From: Schistocephalus solidus
Lineage: Eukaryota; Platyhelminthes; Cestoda; Diphyllobothriidea; Diphyllobothriidae
Length of the DNA: 64,000 nucleotides
Direction of reading: 5' to 3'
Assembly: GCA_017591395.1 (NCBI GenBank)
Contig: WEDG01003274.1
Location: forward strand, 44,358-108,357
The notes under the pieces were generated by a model. The model made no database searches and had not been told where the DNA came from. It saw only the letters and a list, made by a program, of their open reading frames with translations. Positions 1-14,219 of this stretch are shown in pieces (position 1 is the first letter of the stretch; the number at the start of each line of letters is the position of its first letter). The translations under genes and the position numbers were made by a program.

Positions 1-265
1 CGAACCAGAAGTGGGACCTTTGAACAAACTTCTAGCTGGATGCTACAAGACAGCAATAAGCTCCTCGAAGTTCGAACAGATCGGCGGTTCCTCCAACTGC
101 ATTAAAAGTTACTTAACCTTTACATGAACTAACCACAGCCATACCATCAGGTTTTCACTTCCTGGCTCGCTCGCCGGAATCGTCCTTAAATGAACAGAAT
201 GTGTGTTTTTCACCTGGTATTAACATATATTTTGGGCTCATTACGCCGGAGGACAGACCGGCCTT

Positions 266-509
266 TCATGCCATCGCTAGTCTGTGTTTAGGTTTCGAAG
301 AGGAGACAGAGGTGCGCACGGTCCTTTGGGGATTCATCCACAGTAGAAGTGTGCAAGACATCTGATGAACGGCGAGGCTAGCCAGACCAAGTGCAAGTAA
401 GCACATCACCAATATGACCACCAAAGCGCTGACCTTCGACAGTTCGATCATGGTACCGACGAGGTCCACCGTATGCTTCACAGCATGGCGGGGCAGAGAC
501 GATGACTTG
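266..509 (-). CDS. Candidate 3'-terminal exon(s) of an unidentified host gene
   Basis: I do not recognise the product. Read on the minus strand from 509, the frame stays open to a stop at 266-268. The start is chosen because an AG at 511-510 gives an intron of 56 nt (565-510) and the phase left by the exon at 566-667. The frame begins SKSSSLPRHAVKHTVDL. Residues after MIELSK form a hydrophobic stretch (VSALVVILVMCLLALGL) encoded by 433-362. That same 72-nt stretch begins GT, ends CAG and is divisible by three, so it could be either a membrane segment or a short intron. The acceptor at 510 has a poor pyrimidine tract, which keeps confidence low. Confidence 0.3.
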
Positions 510-565
510 CTCTTGAATTAGTTTTAAGTGATAGTGGGCGTATGCTTGCACTGCATCTACCTCAC

Positions 566-667
566 CTCCTCCCTATCTTCTCCGCATCCAGTGTCAAGAC
601 AGAGCCAAGGAAATCGGAGGCGGGATCGAGCGCCGAGGAGAAAAGGTCTACGGGGCAAACTGTCATG
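566..667 (-). CDS. Internal exon of an unidentified host gene
   Basis: A 102-nt minus-strand block is bounded by a strong acceptor (T-rich tract then AAGGCAG at 674-668) and a strong donor (GAG|GTGAGG, intron from 565). It completes the codon split at the end of the exon at 725-1058, then reads MTVCPVDLFSSALDPASDFL and continues to LDAEKIGR with no stop. The intron separating it from the upstream exon is 57 nt (724-668). Phase agrees on both sides. No domain is recognised. The protein-like composition, phase match and paired splice signals are what support it. Only transcript data would confirm it. Confidence 0.5.
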
Positions 668-724
668 CTGCCTTAAAATAAAAAACCAAAAAAAAACAGA
701 TGACCAACATGACAAAAGACGCAC

Positions 725-1058
725 CGAGATGAGGCGTGCTTTCCGCGCTGAGAACCGGCGGCCTGTTGGTGTTGCCTCTTTCGGGTCGGTTTCCGTTGAA
801 ATAACAAGTTCTGCAACCTGTCTGTGTCAGTGCCGACGCCCCCGGTGGCTGCAGTAGTCGGTTCCTTCTTTCTTCGCTTATCCGACTGCTTTTGTTCAGC
901 TTCAACCGCATTTATGATGGCTGCTAATCGGACATCTTTGGTGTAGAGGTGGGGTGGGCGCGGCGCAGTGCCCAGCTCCTGTAAACGTCGCTTGTGATCA
1001 TCCAGCAAATCTCCTAGCTGGAGAACAGAGTCAGGTTGCTCCGGATTTTTTGGTTTCG
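725..1058 (-). CDS. Internal exon of an unidentified host gene
   Basis: A 334-nt minus-strand exon candidate. The acceptor is a long pyrimidine tract ending CTGTAG at 1059, and the donor is CG|GTGCGT at 724. The translation begins KPKNPEQPDSVLQLGDLLDD, continues through a charged helical-looking part (HKRRLQELG, DVRLAAIINAVEAEQKQ), then a lysine/arginine-rich stretch (KRRKKE) and a basic Gln-rich tail. The basic clusters would suit a nuclear protein, but that is inference and no family is recognised. The first codon needs one base from an upstream exon, whereas the exon at 2284-2411 ends in phase 0, so at least one more exon should lie between them. Confidence 0.5.
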
Positions 1059-2283
1059 CTACAGACAACGGGGAAAGCGGAGGATGATAGAGAGGGAGAA
1101 GTGATGCAGGGCTCCATTCAAAGCTGCGGTGCCACACTTTTTCGCCCTCCTATCCTGGTTAAAATGGTTCCCAAATAAGCTGGAGTTGCTGTGACAATCC
1201 GAAGTAACCGCTAGGAACCCCCAATTACCCGGTAGGTGACCGCGTGAAAAGACGGACTGAAAGATCCGTTTAGGGTTGATTTGCCGTCGTCAGTGAACCA
1301 TACCATAATCCCTCTTTGGTAAGACCTGAGATTTGAACATGTATTCATGAGGCTGAAAGTTCCATAATTTAAACCCCGCACTCGTCTTACAAGCTGGAAG
1401 ATTCAAAATGCCGTGGAAGTAGTGTGTGGACATCGACTGCTCTCGAGGCGTAATGGGATCTCAGACGTTACAACGCCTAGGTTTAGCAATTCGTCGACAG
1501 ATCTCGATAATTACCATGAAGAGAATTCTACTAAAAAGAAGCGAACTAGCCAGACGCCGGTTTCTTGTCATTTATTATTGCTAGCTGCTTGACAGAGCTT
1601 TCGCCGGGGTTCCACTAGGCAATCTCCGGCAATCAAGCTGGATGGTTGAACTTTACTCCTTTGTGCCCCTTGGTGATTTAGAAAGCAGTGCGCAGTTCCA
1701 TGGCAGTTTTAAACTTTCAATCAACTAAAATTATAATAAAACCTCGGGGTTTCCTGTGTGGTGTTAGGATGAAACTGGTTCAAGGCGGTGAATAAGTTCT
1801 ACTCTACTAATTGTATTGCACGCGCTACCTGCGAAAGTTCCAGAGTAGACCAACAAAACTAACTGGAACAAGTAGGTTGCGCCCTGAGATAAAATCCAAG
1901 AATTCACACTTCTATGCGCCTTTGGAAGTGGTGGTGTTGATGAAGTGTCTAGACCACTTGAGTGATGGAATGCGGGCCGTGAGGGCGGGCTGAAACCATG
2001 CATAACAATGACCTACTGAAATTTCAACCAACCTGGATAGAGCTCCATGCTACGCAAGAAACTCTCGTCTTTCTTATGCACAGCCTTCATTAATCTAAAA
2101 TAGCATGAAGAAGAGCAGGAGAGATGACCTACTGTTCGAACCTATCAGTCGCCCTGGACATCACTGAATCCTCCGTGTCGCGCAGGTCAGTCAGTCGAGC
2201 GACACAGCTCGCCTCTCGCTCGGATATGGGTAAATTGCGCAGCTAGAAGGGGAGAAGGACTGCAAGAACTTTAAGCAACTTAC
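1059..2283 (-). other. Probable intronic span of the same gene, with one unresolved exon candidate
   Basis: No clear gene lies between the two better exon candidates. One minus-strand stretch, about 2016 down to 1830, stays open in the frame containing SPPSRPAFHHSSGL and ends at a possible donor (GCAG|GTAGCG). That would leave the one base needed by the exon at 725-1058. Its acceptor (TTTCAGTAG) is weak, so I do not call it as an exon. Nothing else was recognised. Confidence 0.25.
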
Positions 2284-2411
2284 CTTCTTCTCCCGGATAA
2301 TACACTTGAGGACTTCCAGTCTTGACAGCAGGAGCTGCCGGTAATACGTGCGTTTCCGCATGAGTGCACTGTTGAACATTCGAACACGGTTGTCAAGAGG
2401 TTGAAGGGAGT
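2284..2411 (-). CDS. Internal exon of an unidentified host gene
   Basis: A 128-nt minus-strand block between an acceptor ending CCAACAG (2412) and a near-consensus donor, GAGAAGAAG|GTAAGT (intron from 2283). It reads SLQPLDNRVRMFNSALMRKR, then YYRQLLLSRLEVLKCIIREKK, with no stop. The pattern of leucines and basic residues suggests an amphipathic helix. It ends in phase 0. Same strand and spacing suggest it belongs with the exons at 566-1058, although one connecting exon is unresolved. I cannot name the protein. Confidence 0.5.
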
Positions 2412-2964
2412 CTGTTGGAATCACAGTGAAATAACCTCATAAGAGGGGTCATCTGAGAGTTTGACATAAAGTCAAGCAGCTAAAATTATCATCCAAAACG
2501 CGGATGCAAGTAGCGCTGCATTCAGCTGTTGGCCGGTGATTGGCAAAGATCCCTATAACTGTCACCTGCTTTGTTGTTGTTTTTCTTTATATCTGACTCC
2601 AGTAGGAGTTCCAAAACTCTGACAAATAAAAAAATGGTTCTGGTGATCGACCAGTCCACTTTCTTACTCATACAAACACCTGAAACTCGAGCATTGGCCT
2701 CCGTTCGTGAAATAGGAAAACGGTTTTAAAATAGCAGAATATGAAAACGGTGTCCTAGATGGATAGTTGATCAGATAAATTCTAGTGATAGAGGGCCATT
2801 AACGGGCATTAAATACCAGGTCAAAAAGCATATACTGTGAGAATCACGAGGACTCGTTGAGTCGGCTATCGAGTAGCGGGAAAATGGGTGGAGGAGGAGA
2901 ACGATGACGAGGGGGAGGGATTGGAAAGTAGGACGGCGGAGGATGGTGGGAGGGAGGAACGGCA
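2412..2964. other. No gene recognised
   Basis: No coding signal or known repeat was found. A purine-rich plus-strand stretch (about 2880-2960) leads into the tRNA-like repeat that follows. It could be an intron of the minus-strand gene. Confidence 0.4.
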
Positions 2965-3062
2965 AACAGATGGTCAGAGCGTTGGCTGTACTCAAGCCTT
3001 GCCCTTGCTGTCGTGGGTTCGAATCCTACTAAGGCCACCAAGTTGTTCACAAGTGGGTCAAA
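2965..3062 (+). repeat. tRNA-derived SINE-like element
   Basis: An A-box-like stretch (TGGTCAGAGCGTTGG) is followed about 35 nt later by a canonical B box (GGGTTCGAATCC) and a T-arm-like stem (GTGGG/CCTAC). An A-rich stretch with AATAAA-like sequence follows, near 3065. The D-arm/anticodon region does not fold as a normal tRNA and no acceptor stem pairs, so this is a tRNA-derived repeat with internal Pol III-type promoter motifs rather than a tRNA gene. The minus strand reads VGFEPTTARA here, a spurious translation typical of tRNA-like repeats. Confidence 0.6.
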
Positions 3063-3986
3063 TGAATAAATTATAAAAAAGAGGAATATTACTGGTAGAA
3101 AGAGATAGAGAAATAAGTGAGTGGGTGAGTTTAATCGCTCACCACTTAACTCCTCCAAAGTCCACTCCCAGTAGCGCCGATCCTCTGCGAAACATTGCTT
3201 CAATGCGTTCACTGTCAAAGGGCTTAATTTTAGACAAGAGAATCACAATTAAAGAGGGAACAGAGACGACCAAAACCAGACAACTGAAAGGTTATTATAT
3301 TAAATGTGAACTTTCTAGAGCTAATAAATTTATACACTTTCATAGTGAACATTAGTCGCGAAATTTTAATCGGTCTACTTATTCTATCTTCCTTAAAAGG
3401 CAAGTGTTTTAGTGGATAGCAGATTCGCAAGTCAATTTGCTACGTTCCAGTTAGTGGCTTCATGCAGAAAATGGTGGGATCTGCAGTTTCTCTTCACAGT
3501 TTTCACCGATTCCCTTGACTTTTGTCGGCTTTCTATAAGTCTCACATTTAGTTGCATGAAAGCATTCGCGCAGGCGCCTCAGATAGGTAATCCTGTACGC
3601 CTAACTACATCAAATAAGCATAGAATTTAGTCCAGGAGAGTTCTTATTCCCGTGGGCATGGGAAACATTAACTCAAAACACTTCAGCTAGACACCGGTCT
3701 CTCAAATGAAGTAGCTCTTCATACCAAGCTACTCAACAAGAAGGCCTCAAGGAAAATAATTTGCGCTGGAATGTACAGAGATGGTAGTTCGGACGGCAAC
3801 ACACCGAAAACTGTGATAGCAGTTCGGAGCACACTAATGGACAGAAACGATTTCCGACTGCGGTGACTAGCCCCGAGGTTACTCCGCACGTGAAAAAAAG
3901 ATACAGGAACATGACTCAATAAAAGCTCACCCGTAGGGTAAACTAAAATAAGATATTGTAATTTTCAATCATAAGTGAAACGATAA
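3063..3986. other. No gene recognised
   Basis: No convincing coding region, RNA gene or known repeat was seen. Short open frames on both strands look like chance. Confidence 0.4.
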
Positions 3987-8489
<4,503 letters not shown>

Positions 8490-9265
8490 TGTTTTTTAAT
8501 TGCGAATAAATTTACGTAGGCTACCGAATTACTATGAACAGTGTTTAAAGGCAGCTAAACGCGCTACACAGGTCTTATTTGCGCTCAGACGTGGACTTTT
8601 GCCGATTAATAAGGAACTCTTCCGAAAAACCTACGGGGTATTTGTTCGATCTCACTTGGAATATGCCGTCCAGGCCTGGCGTCCATGGTTTAAGAAGGAT
8701 TATCTACAGCTGGAAGGAGTGCAGGCGAGGGCTACGAAGATGGTCAATAATCTTAGTCATCTGCCATACGAAGCCAGACTGGTTGAACTTGATTTGTTTC
8801 CTCTAAATTTCAGGCAAGTACGCGGTGACCTCATCCAAACCTACTGGATTGTCAGAGGCCGCGATTGTGCCCTAGAATTTGCTGACATCTTCGAATTGGC
8901 TGGGACAGAACATCTGCGGGGTCATCCCTTTAAACTGCAGAGAAAGTTTGTCCACACGGAAGTCCTTCGAAACGCCTTTTCGCAGAGGGTCGTTGGAGGA
9001 TAGTACAGACTCCCTGACGAGGTGGTCCTTTCAGAAACTGTTGACACATTTAAATTCAAACTAGATAATCATTTTTTAAGAAACTATTGTAAATATAATG
9101 AAGATTGTGTAAACAGTGGCAGGTTGCGCCTGGCCCACACATATCGATGACCCTACATTTTCATTTGTCAGAAATATCACTGTAAACTTTTGTACTATTA
9201 ACATTTTTGCATGTGAATAGGAAGCTCAAGGGCGAAAGCCTACTTCCCTCAATAAAGTGACTTTA
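8490..9265 (+). mobile_element. 5'-truncated CR1-like LINE (family D), 3' end
   Basis: Only the C-terminal part of ORF2 and a short 3' untranslated region remain. The element breaks into coding near 8500 and ends near an AATAAA-bearing tail (CCCTCAATAAAGTGACTTT) at about 9250-9265. The next base pairs to the right already belong to the minus-strand Ty3/gypsy RT, so the two elements abut. The tail resembles the end of the minus-strand relic at 23775-24412, suggesting one family. Confidence 0.75.
8500..9150 (+). pseudogene. LINE ORF2 C-terminal region, nonsense-interrupted
   Basis: This is the region after the RT palm in CR1-type ORF2 proteins. Recognisable blocks are AAKRATQVLFALRRGL, YGVFVRSHLEYAVQAWRPW, VQARATKMV, LFPLNFRQVRGDLIQTY and HLRGHPFKL. 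A TAG at 9001-9003 stands where the family normally has Trp (VV..W..LP). After it the same frame continues as YRLPDEVVLSETVDTFKFKL to a stop at 9148-9150. The catalytic RT palm and endonuclease are absent, so it has no activity of its own. Confidence 0.8.
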
Positions 9266-9829
9266 TGGAGCATTAGCTAGCCAAAAAGGCATTGTCTCAA
9301 AAATCGTAAAGACCCGAGGGGACTGCGAAAGCAGTCTTCTCTCTGTTAACGGGTTGCACTTCTACTTGCCAGTAACCGGCTGCTAGATCTAGAGTAGAGA
9401 ATACCTGATGACCCGAAAAGGGCATCTAGGGTTGCATCAATCCTGGGCAGAGGGAAAGAATCCTTAGTTGTCACTGCATTTAATTTGCGATAGTCAACGC
9501 ATAACCGCATAGTGCCATCCTTCTTCATAACTAACACGACCGGAGACGACCAAGGTGAATTAGACGGCCTGATAATTTTCCGGTCTAACATATCATCGAT
9601 CATGGCCTTTAACTGTGTCTGGTAGAACACGGGTAATCGCCTAGGAGGAATCATCGTGGGCCGAGTCACACCTGTATCAATCTCATGCTGAGCCACATTA
9701 GTACGTCCGAGTGAACGGCCGTCCCAATCGAAGATATCTTTAAACTCCTCTATCAAACTTCATAACTTAGACGAGCTATCCTTGTCAAGAGTAGGGGGCA
9801 CTAAATTATTAATCTCCTCTAACCTAAAT
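9265..9829 (-). pseudogene. Ty3/gypsy reverse transcriptase, N-terminal half
   Basis: The frame contains [10 protein letters not shown], then the classic stretch [20 protein letters not shown] and [12 protein letters not shown], ending [11 protein letters not shown] one-base frameshift near 9385 moves the sequence to the next frame, where [24 protein letters not shown] and MPF..LANAP follow down to about 9265. Those are RT domains 1 to 4 up to, but not including, the YxDD catalytic box. The missing catalytic box and the frameshift make it non-functional. Confidence 0.85.
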
Positions 9830-10304
9830 GCATTAACTACATGTTGACTATCCGGTACCTCGGTCCTGAAAGGCACCTCAGTATCACCGACATGGAGAGT
9901 GTTAGCGTTAAAATCCAAGGAGCATTTAAATGCATGAAGAAAGTCAGCACCTAATATACAGTCCCACGCAATGTCAGGACAGACAACAAACTTATGACTA
10001 AATAACGTGACCTTTTTCCAAATTAAGCTCTATCATGTCTTTATGTCGCAAATTGGCTCCGTTTGCCGTCTTCAGGCTGACCTTAGGTTTTGTGCAATAC
10101 TTCACTCTAGCCTAAAGCTGAAAGGAAAATGTTCTGCCTAATGATGGAGCAGCCGGCTCCTGAATCAACTAAGCATGGCAACTTCGTATTTCCTATGTTT
10201 GCATCTATAGCAGGGTAGTGTGGCATGTAACCTACGTTTGCAATTAGCATATCAGATATAAATATGCACTTACCAAGCGCTTCTTCCTCACCTGAGGTGA
10301 TCAC
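9830..10304 (-). pseudogene. Ty3/gypsy aspartic protease (retropepsin)
   Basis: The active-site motif LPCLVDSGAGCSII is present near 10150. The second half of the fold is visible as FVVCPDIAWDCILGADFL (about 9995-9940), with the usual ILG motif and the following LDF. The two halves are separated by a frameshift and a stop around 10010. In an intact element this enzyme would cut the Gag-Pol polyprotein. It lies between gag and RT in normal gypsy order. Confidence 0.75.
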
Positions 10305-11177
10305 ATGAACACCTGGGGAAGGTGGAGGGCGGGTCTGACGACCACGTTGTTGCCTTCAGTTCCCGCGTCAAGGAGACTGTGGAGAGCCTCACCAAGGAGA
10401 GGTCGGCTGTGGAGGGCCGCGCCAAGGAGTTTTGGGTTGTGGAGAGCTACGCCAAGGAGGAGTGAGCTGAGGAGGGCCCCACTGCCATTGAGCCGTTTGC
10501 GTGCCAATGTCGCGGCTCTGTCGCTGTCCCATGGCGAAGACATAGACTGGAGAGTCCTGTATGGCGGCAGGAGCTTGATGACACCCAAAGGTTGATGGGG
10601 AGGAGACTTAGACCAAGGGAAAGGCCGTATAAATGGCTTCTTCTCGCCGAGCAATATCGAGGGCAACCTTGATGCTGCTGGGGCGGGGGTCACGGAGGAA
10701 TTGGCGCCTGATCTCAGGGAGAGAGATCCCGTCGCCGAATTTCTCCAAAATCCTGGCCTCGAGCTCGGTGAAGGACTCAGTTGGGTATTCTTGACGGGCC
10801 AGGACTCGAAGATGTCGCTGGAAGTCTACGACAGACTCACCGGCGTGTTATCGGCGACTTTTGAGGGCGGCACGGGCAACCCAAGGCATCTACGACCGTC
10901 CGAATTCGCGCCGCGAACGCTCGAAGATGGTCGCGGGGGTGAGTGACGCTGTAAGGTTGGCAGCCCTGGCCACCGTGAACACTACGTTGTCTAGCCGTCC
11001 CAGGATGGCGGCTGGGTGGGCACCTTCTTTTACGGTCTCCAGATAAACCTTCATGCGGTCCTCCCATAAGTCATAATCGTCATATACCGTAAGCTTATCC
11101 GGCTTAGGTTGATGGCCTCCGGAGCTTCAAACCCGCTCCATCGCCTGGAAAAGCCTAGTTATCAAGTCTTCGGACAT
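10305..11177 (-). pseudogene. Ty3/gypsy gag, stop-interrupted
   Basis: It begins MSEDLITRLFQAMERV at 11177, five bases past the primer binding site. Gag-like blocks follow: KLTVYDDYDLWEDRMKVYLE, then AILGRLDNVVF, then VVDFQRHLRVLARQEYPTE, then LPEIRRQFLRDP and VALDIARREEAIY. At least three in-frame stops interrupt it. The part nearest protease holds Pro/Trp-rich tandem repeats rather than an obvious CCHC zinc knuckle. The role would be capsid formation. The call rests on position and family-like wording. Confidence 0.7.
10370..10490 (-). repeat. 30-bp coding tandem repeats in gag
   Basis: On the plus strand CCAAGGAG recurs every 30 bp, at about 10392, 10422 and 10452, with a related start near 10362. 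On the coding strand the units give ten-residue repeats of the type PPQLTPPWRS, SPQPKTPWRG, PPQPTSPW. One unit carries a stop. Confidence 0.75.
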
Positions 11178-11181
11178 TTAA

Positions 11182-11200
11182 AATCCCACCGCTGCCACCA
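11182..11200 (-). promoter_or_regulatory. Primer binding site, tRNA-Leu type
   Basis: The plus strand here reads AATCCCACCGCTGCCACCA, which matches the 3' end (with CCA) of eukaryotic tRNA-Leu. The minus strand is therefore complementary to that tRNA, as needed to prime minus-strand DNA synthesis. It sits three bases inside the LTR edge and just before gag. Confidence 0.8.
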
Positions 11201-11203
11201 AAA

Positions 11204-11640
11204 TGTAGTGGGCCCGTATTAGATGCGCGACGAATCCAAATTAACGACGCCCAAGAAAGAACAAGACAGTAGGCAAAGTGAAGAGTTTAGGGATTATTTG
11301 AAGCTAGAAGTTGATATTCTATTGGGGGCTTGGTCCTGAGAGGATCCTTTGGTAGGGATTGGCTGTCCTTGAAAGCTCTTCGGGAGGTCCGTAGGAGAAG
11401 GAAAGGCGATGGCTGTAGAAGCGTCAGAGAGCGGTCTCCGGTCCAAAGTGATGAGCCTCAATTCTCCTCGGTATTTATGTCGTATTCTCCAGACGATTTG
11501 ATAGGTTAACATAGAATAGACCAATGGGTATGCGTAAATCATACGTTGTAGATCGAAAAAGAACCAATAGGGTTAAGAGTTAAGATTTTATGGACTTCCG
11601 GGCTGGCGCTAGTAATCCGCTAGTAATCTGGGCTACTAGA
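11204..11640 (-). repeat. LTR of the Ty3/gypsy element (outer edge uncertain)
   Basis: On the minus strand the LTR ends CGGGCCCACTACA at 11204, three bases before the primer site. The matching TGTAG-type start should lie at higher coordinates. A possible decayed edge is GGGCTACT near 11630, but with no second LTR to compare, the boundary is a guess. Confidence 0.45.
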
Positions 11641-12899
11641 GAAAAATTGAGAAACTTTGATTCCATCTTTACACTATGTGTATAACGGCGACAACGGTCA
11701 GTATTTTTGTGTTTCTAATGCTATATGCGTAATGCATTTCTTTGTACGGCAATAGGAATCACATTGGGGTGTACTCTGAATCCCATGAGAGAGGATGCCA
11801 CCGTTGGATATTGGGTATCAATTTGAACGGGTCAAATTACACTTTTGCATGAAGATAAATGTCTGATAACTGTATAAGTTGGTTAGAAGCCAGAGCTTTC
11901 GGTTTTGCACATGAGCCCCTCATTGGAAACTTTTGCAAAAATAAGGGAACCGTTCCGTTGTAAAAGAATCAGGACTGTGTAGGAGCTGGTGGTTGTGCCC
12001 GTGAATGGCGTGGGTTAACGCCGTCCAACGCACAATGCCCTCACATTTTGGTAAGAACCTACATTCTGGGTAGAGAAGAATGTAGTGCCACTTGCCCGCG
12101 AAAGAGTAGCCCCTGACGTAAATTCGGTGCTATGGGATGTGTCTGGAGTAGCCCTACTCCCTGCGCATACTGCATTGCTCTCCCTCTCGAGCGTACGTAC
12201 ACTCGCGTACCAGTTGGAGGTTGGGTTTTATGCAAATCACAGTACATCAGCACCACTTATTAACTTTAAGAGTGACTCAAATGCTCTCGCCCACTCAGTT
12301 TTCTCGCGTGTCGCATTGTCATTTCGAATGCCTTCTTTCGTGGAATTGAACCTGTAACCCCATTTGACTGCCAACTTCATACAGCCAATTGTTCAGTCAT
12401 TTTTCGAGAGTATAATCCCTTATTTACTAGCGTCTTGTTTATTTTCCTTCTATTCTGAAGCATTCATGAATCTTATGGAGGCTAATGTTTGCCTTTGGCT
12501 TAAACTGCTGTGGAATATCGACTTGGCAGTTTACGGAGTTGGTGTCAGACATCCTTTCGCCAACAGGTCCCGCCAGTTTGTAGCCAGGTTCCGAGCCAAA
12601 TACCCACACCACCGCCAAGCCATCAAACCACTGTGAGTTAAACCACGTAAACCAATCTCACTAATGGGCTTTACCTTTCTCCCCGCCCCCCTTCACTGTA
12701 TTGACCATTGAAGTAGTCACTTGTAGTTGCACCTTCTGAGTCCCCGACATCGGGCATCTATAGGAGTCCGAAAGCTCAGACTTATCACGCACTGCTCCTC
12801 TGGTCGGGCGTTCATCTTCTATGCCACAAGAATCTGTGGTTCGCGTATCTGCCTCCGTTTAAAAATGTTTATTTTTTTCTTTAACCAAAAATCTTTGAG
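11641..12899. other. No gene recognised
   Basis: No domain, RNA gene or repeat was identified. A plus-strand frame at 12364-12636 is open for 90 codons but resembles nothing I know and has no clear splice context. Confidence 0.35.
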
Positions 12900-13085
12900 T
12901 TCATTACAATCCTCAACAACACTCGCTATCTAGAAGCTGCGTTTTTCGTGAGTCTGCATTCTAACAATCCTCTGACATTTTTGCCGTCCTTTTGTCATTT
13001 GTAGTTTAGACACAATTCTCCACTTAGCGTTAATTTATTTTGTACACCTCGGTTCTTAGCAGTTTCGACCCTCGTCTACACTACA
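12900..13085 (+). repeat. Truncated 5' LTR of the CsRn1-like element
   Basis: It matches 14953-15138 over its whole length apart from a few substitutions, and ends CTACACTACA next to the primer binding site. Sequence left of 12900 does not match the 3' LTR, so the left part of this LTR is lost. Confidence 0.85.
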
Positions 13086-13089
13086 AAAT

Positions 13090-13100
13090 TGGTGACCCCG
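13090..13100 (+). promoter_or_regulatory. Primer binding site, tRNA-Trp type
   Basis: TGGTGACCCCG is complementary to the 3' end of tRNA-Trp, the primer reported for CsRn1-type elements. It starts four bases after the LTR end. The match is only 11 nt before it decays. Confidence 0.75.
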
Positions 13101-13132
13101 CTTTTCTATCATTTTGCACCATATCACTTACT

Positions 13133-13560
13133 ATGACGGACAATGAGACTAACGCAGACTCTCTTGACGTCCATAGCCTCTCTTTCAAATTGCCCCCATT
13201 TACGCCAAGCAACCCTCGCGTATGGTTTAGGCAGATGGAGGAATTTTTCTCGACTTGCCGTATCACCAGTGAACGCACGCGTTATTCATACGTAGTGCAA
13301 TCACTTCCTTTCGATGTTGCCGTTGACGTCGAGGACCTCCTTGATCCTATCCGTGCTGAGGAGCCATAAACCCAGTTGAAGGATGCTGTAATTAATCGTG
13401 TGGCCAAGTCGGCCAAACCGAATGCTGCGTGAGCTTTTTTCACGCAAGTTGAACTTGGCGATCAAACACCTTCCCAACTTATGCGACACATGCGTTCTTT
13501 TGCTTGCTGGTCGTCATATGAATGACTGCAATTTCTCACAGACAGACTGCGTGGCTTGAT
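13133..13560 (+). pseudogene. CsRn1-like gag fragment
   Basis: It starts MTDNETNADSLDVHSLSFKL and shows the group's gag signature PPFTPSNPRVWFRQMEEFFS followed by ITSERTRYSYVVQSLPFDVA. A stop at 13367-13369 is followed in the same frame by TQLKDAVINRVAKS. After a second stop and a frameshift, the typical ELGDQTPSQLMRHMRSF appears. The nucleocapsid part is missing, because the deletion to integrase begins soon after. Confidence 0.8.
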
Positions 13561-13580
13561 AAGCTTCCCCTCGTCCTCGT

Positions 13581-14219
13581 ATGCGATCAGGTGTCATTGG
13601 CTATGCTCAACACGAACTTGTATACGGTACACCTCTCCGCCTTCCCGGCGAATTTGTGCAGCCTCTCACCGTAGACACTAGCCTGTCGAATGCTTTCGTT
13701 CAACAATTGAAACAGCGCAGGGCTAAATTGCGTCCAACTCCCACTCGCCTGACATCCAAACGCGTTTTTGTGCAAGACGACCTTAAATCTGCTCCATTCG
13801 TCTTCGTCCGGCACGAAGCAGTTCGCAAGCCTCTTTGTTCCCCTTATGATGGCCCATACAAGGTGCTTCAACGGATGGACAAGTATTACGTCATACAGAA
13901 GGCTGACAAGACTGACACAGTCTCCATCGACAGACTCAAGCCAGCTTATCTTGAGTGCGTCCCACCGCCCGTTGCTCCATCCAACTACTCCGCACCGTCA
14001 CCATCCATTCCACCTATGTCAGTTCCTTCCACTCAACCTTCACACTCGACCACCCCACCCACACGTTTTGCTACTTCTTCACCACAAAACATTTCCTCTC
14101 GTTCTGGTAGACATATCCATTTTCCTGCCAATCTTAAGGACTTTGTCAAGTATTTTTTTTTGCTTTTATTTTATCGAGCGTTTTTTTACAACAAACGCTC
14201 TGGTGGGGGAGTTGTGTAG
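13581..14219 (+). pseudogene. CsRn1-like integrase C-terminal region
   Basis: Recognisable wording includes HELVYGTPLRLPGEFVQPL, FVFVRHEAVRKPLCSPYDGPY and KTDTVSIDRLKPAYLE, which together form the end of the integrase core and the chromatin/DNA-binding tail of this group. A Pro/Ser/Thr-rich linker and a final SGRHIHFP..L motif follow. The frame is open to 14219, but the catalytic D,D35E core is missing upstream. The internal deletion joins it directly to decayed gag. Confidence 0.8.
14202..14214 (+). promoter_or_regulatory. Polypurine tract region of the CsRn1-like element
   Basis: GGTGGGGGA lies directly before the inferred LTR start TGTAGG at 14215. In intact elements this site primes plus-strand synthesis. 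Confidence 0.6.

Larger units (their letters stand above)
9265..11640 (-). mobile_element. Degenerate Ty3/gypsy LTR retrotransposon, 3' part missing
   Basis: Reading the minus strand there are, in order, an LTR (right edge uncertain), a tRNA-Leu primer binding site, gag, an aspartic protease and the first part of RT. The element stops inside RT at about 9265, just after the MPF..LANAP motif, where the plus-strand LINE tail begins. No RNase H, integrase or second LTR follows on the far side of that LINE (below 8490), so that half is deleted rather than merely split. Stops and frameshifts occur in every coding part. Confidence 0.8.

Noticed and set aside
2844..3218. Minus-strand frame with VGFEPTTARA
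   Set aside because: The wording is a translation of the tRNA-like B-box region of a SINE, not a gene.
10301..10693. 130-codon minus-strand frame rich in Leu/His/Pro
   Set aside because: It is out of frame with the gag reading that gives ALDIARREEAIY and the decapeptide repeats; it is open only because of the repeats.
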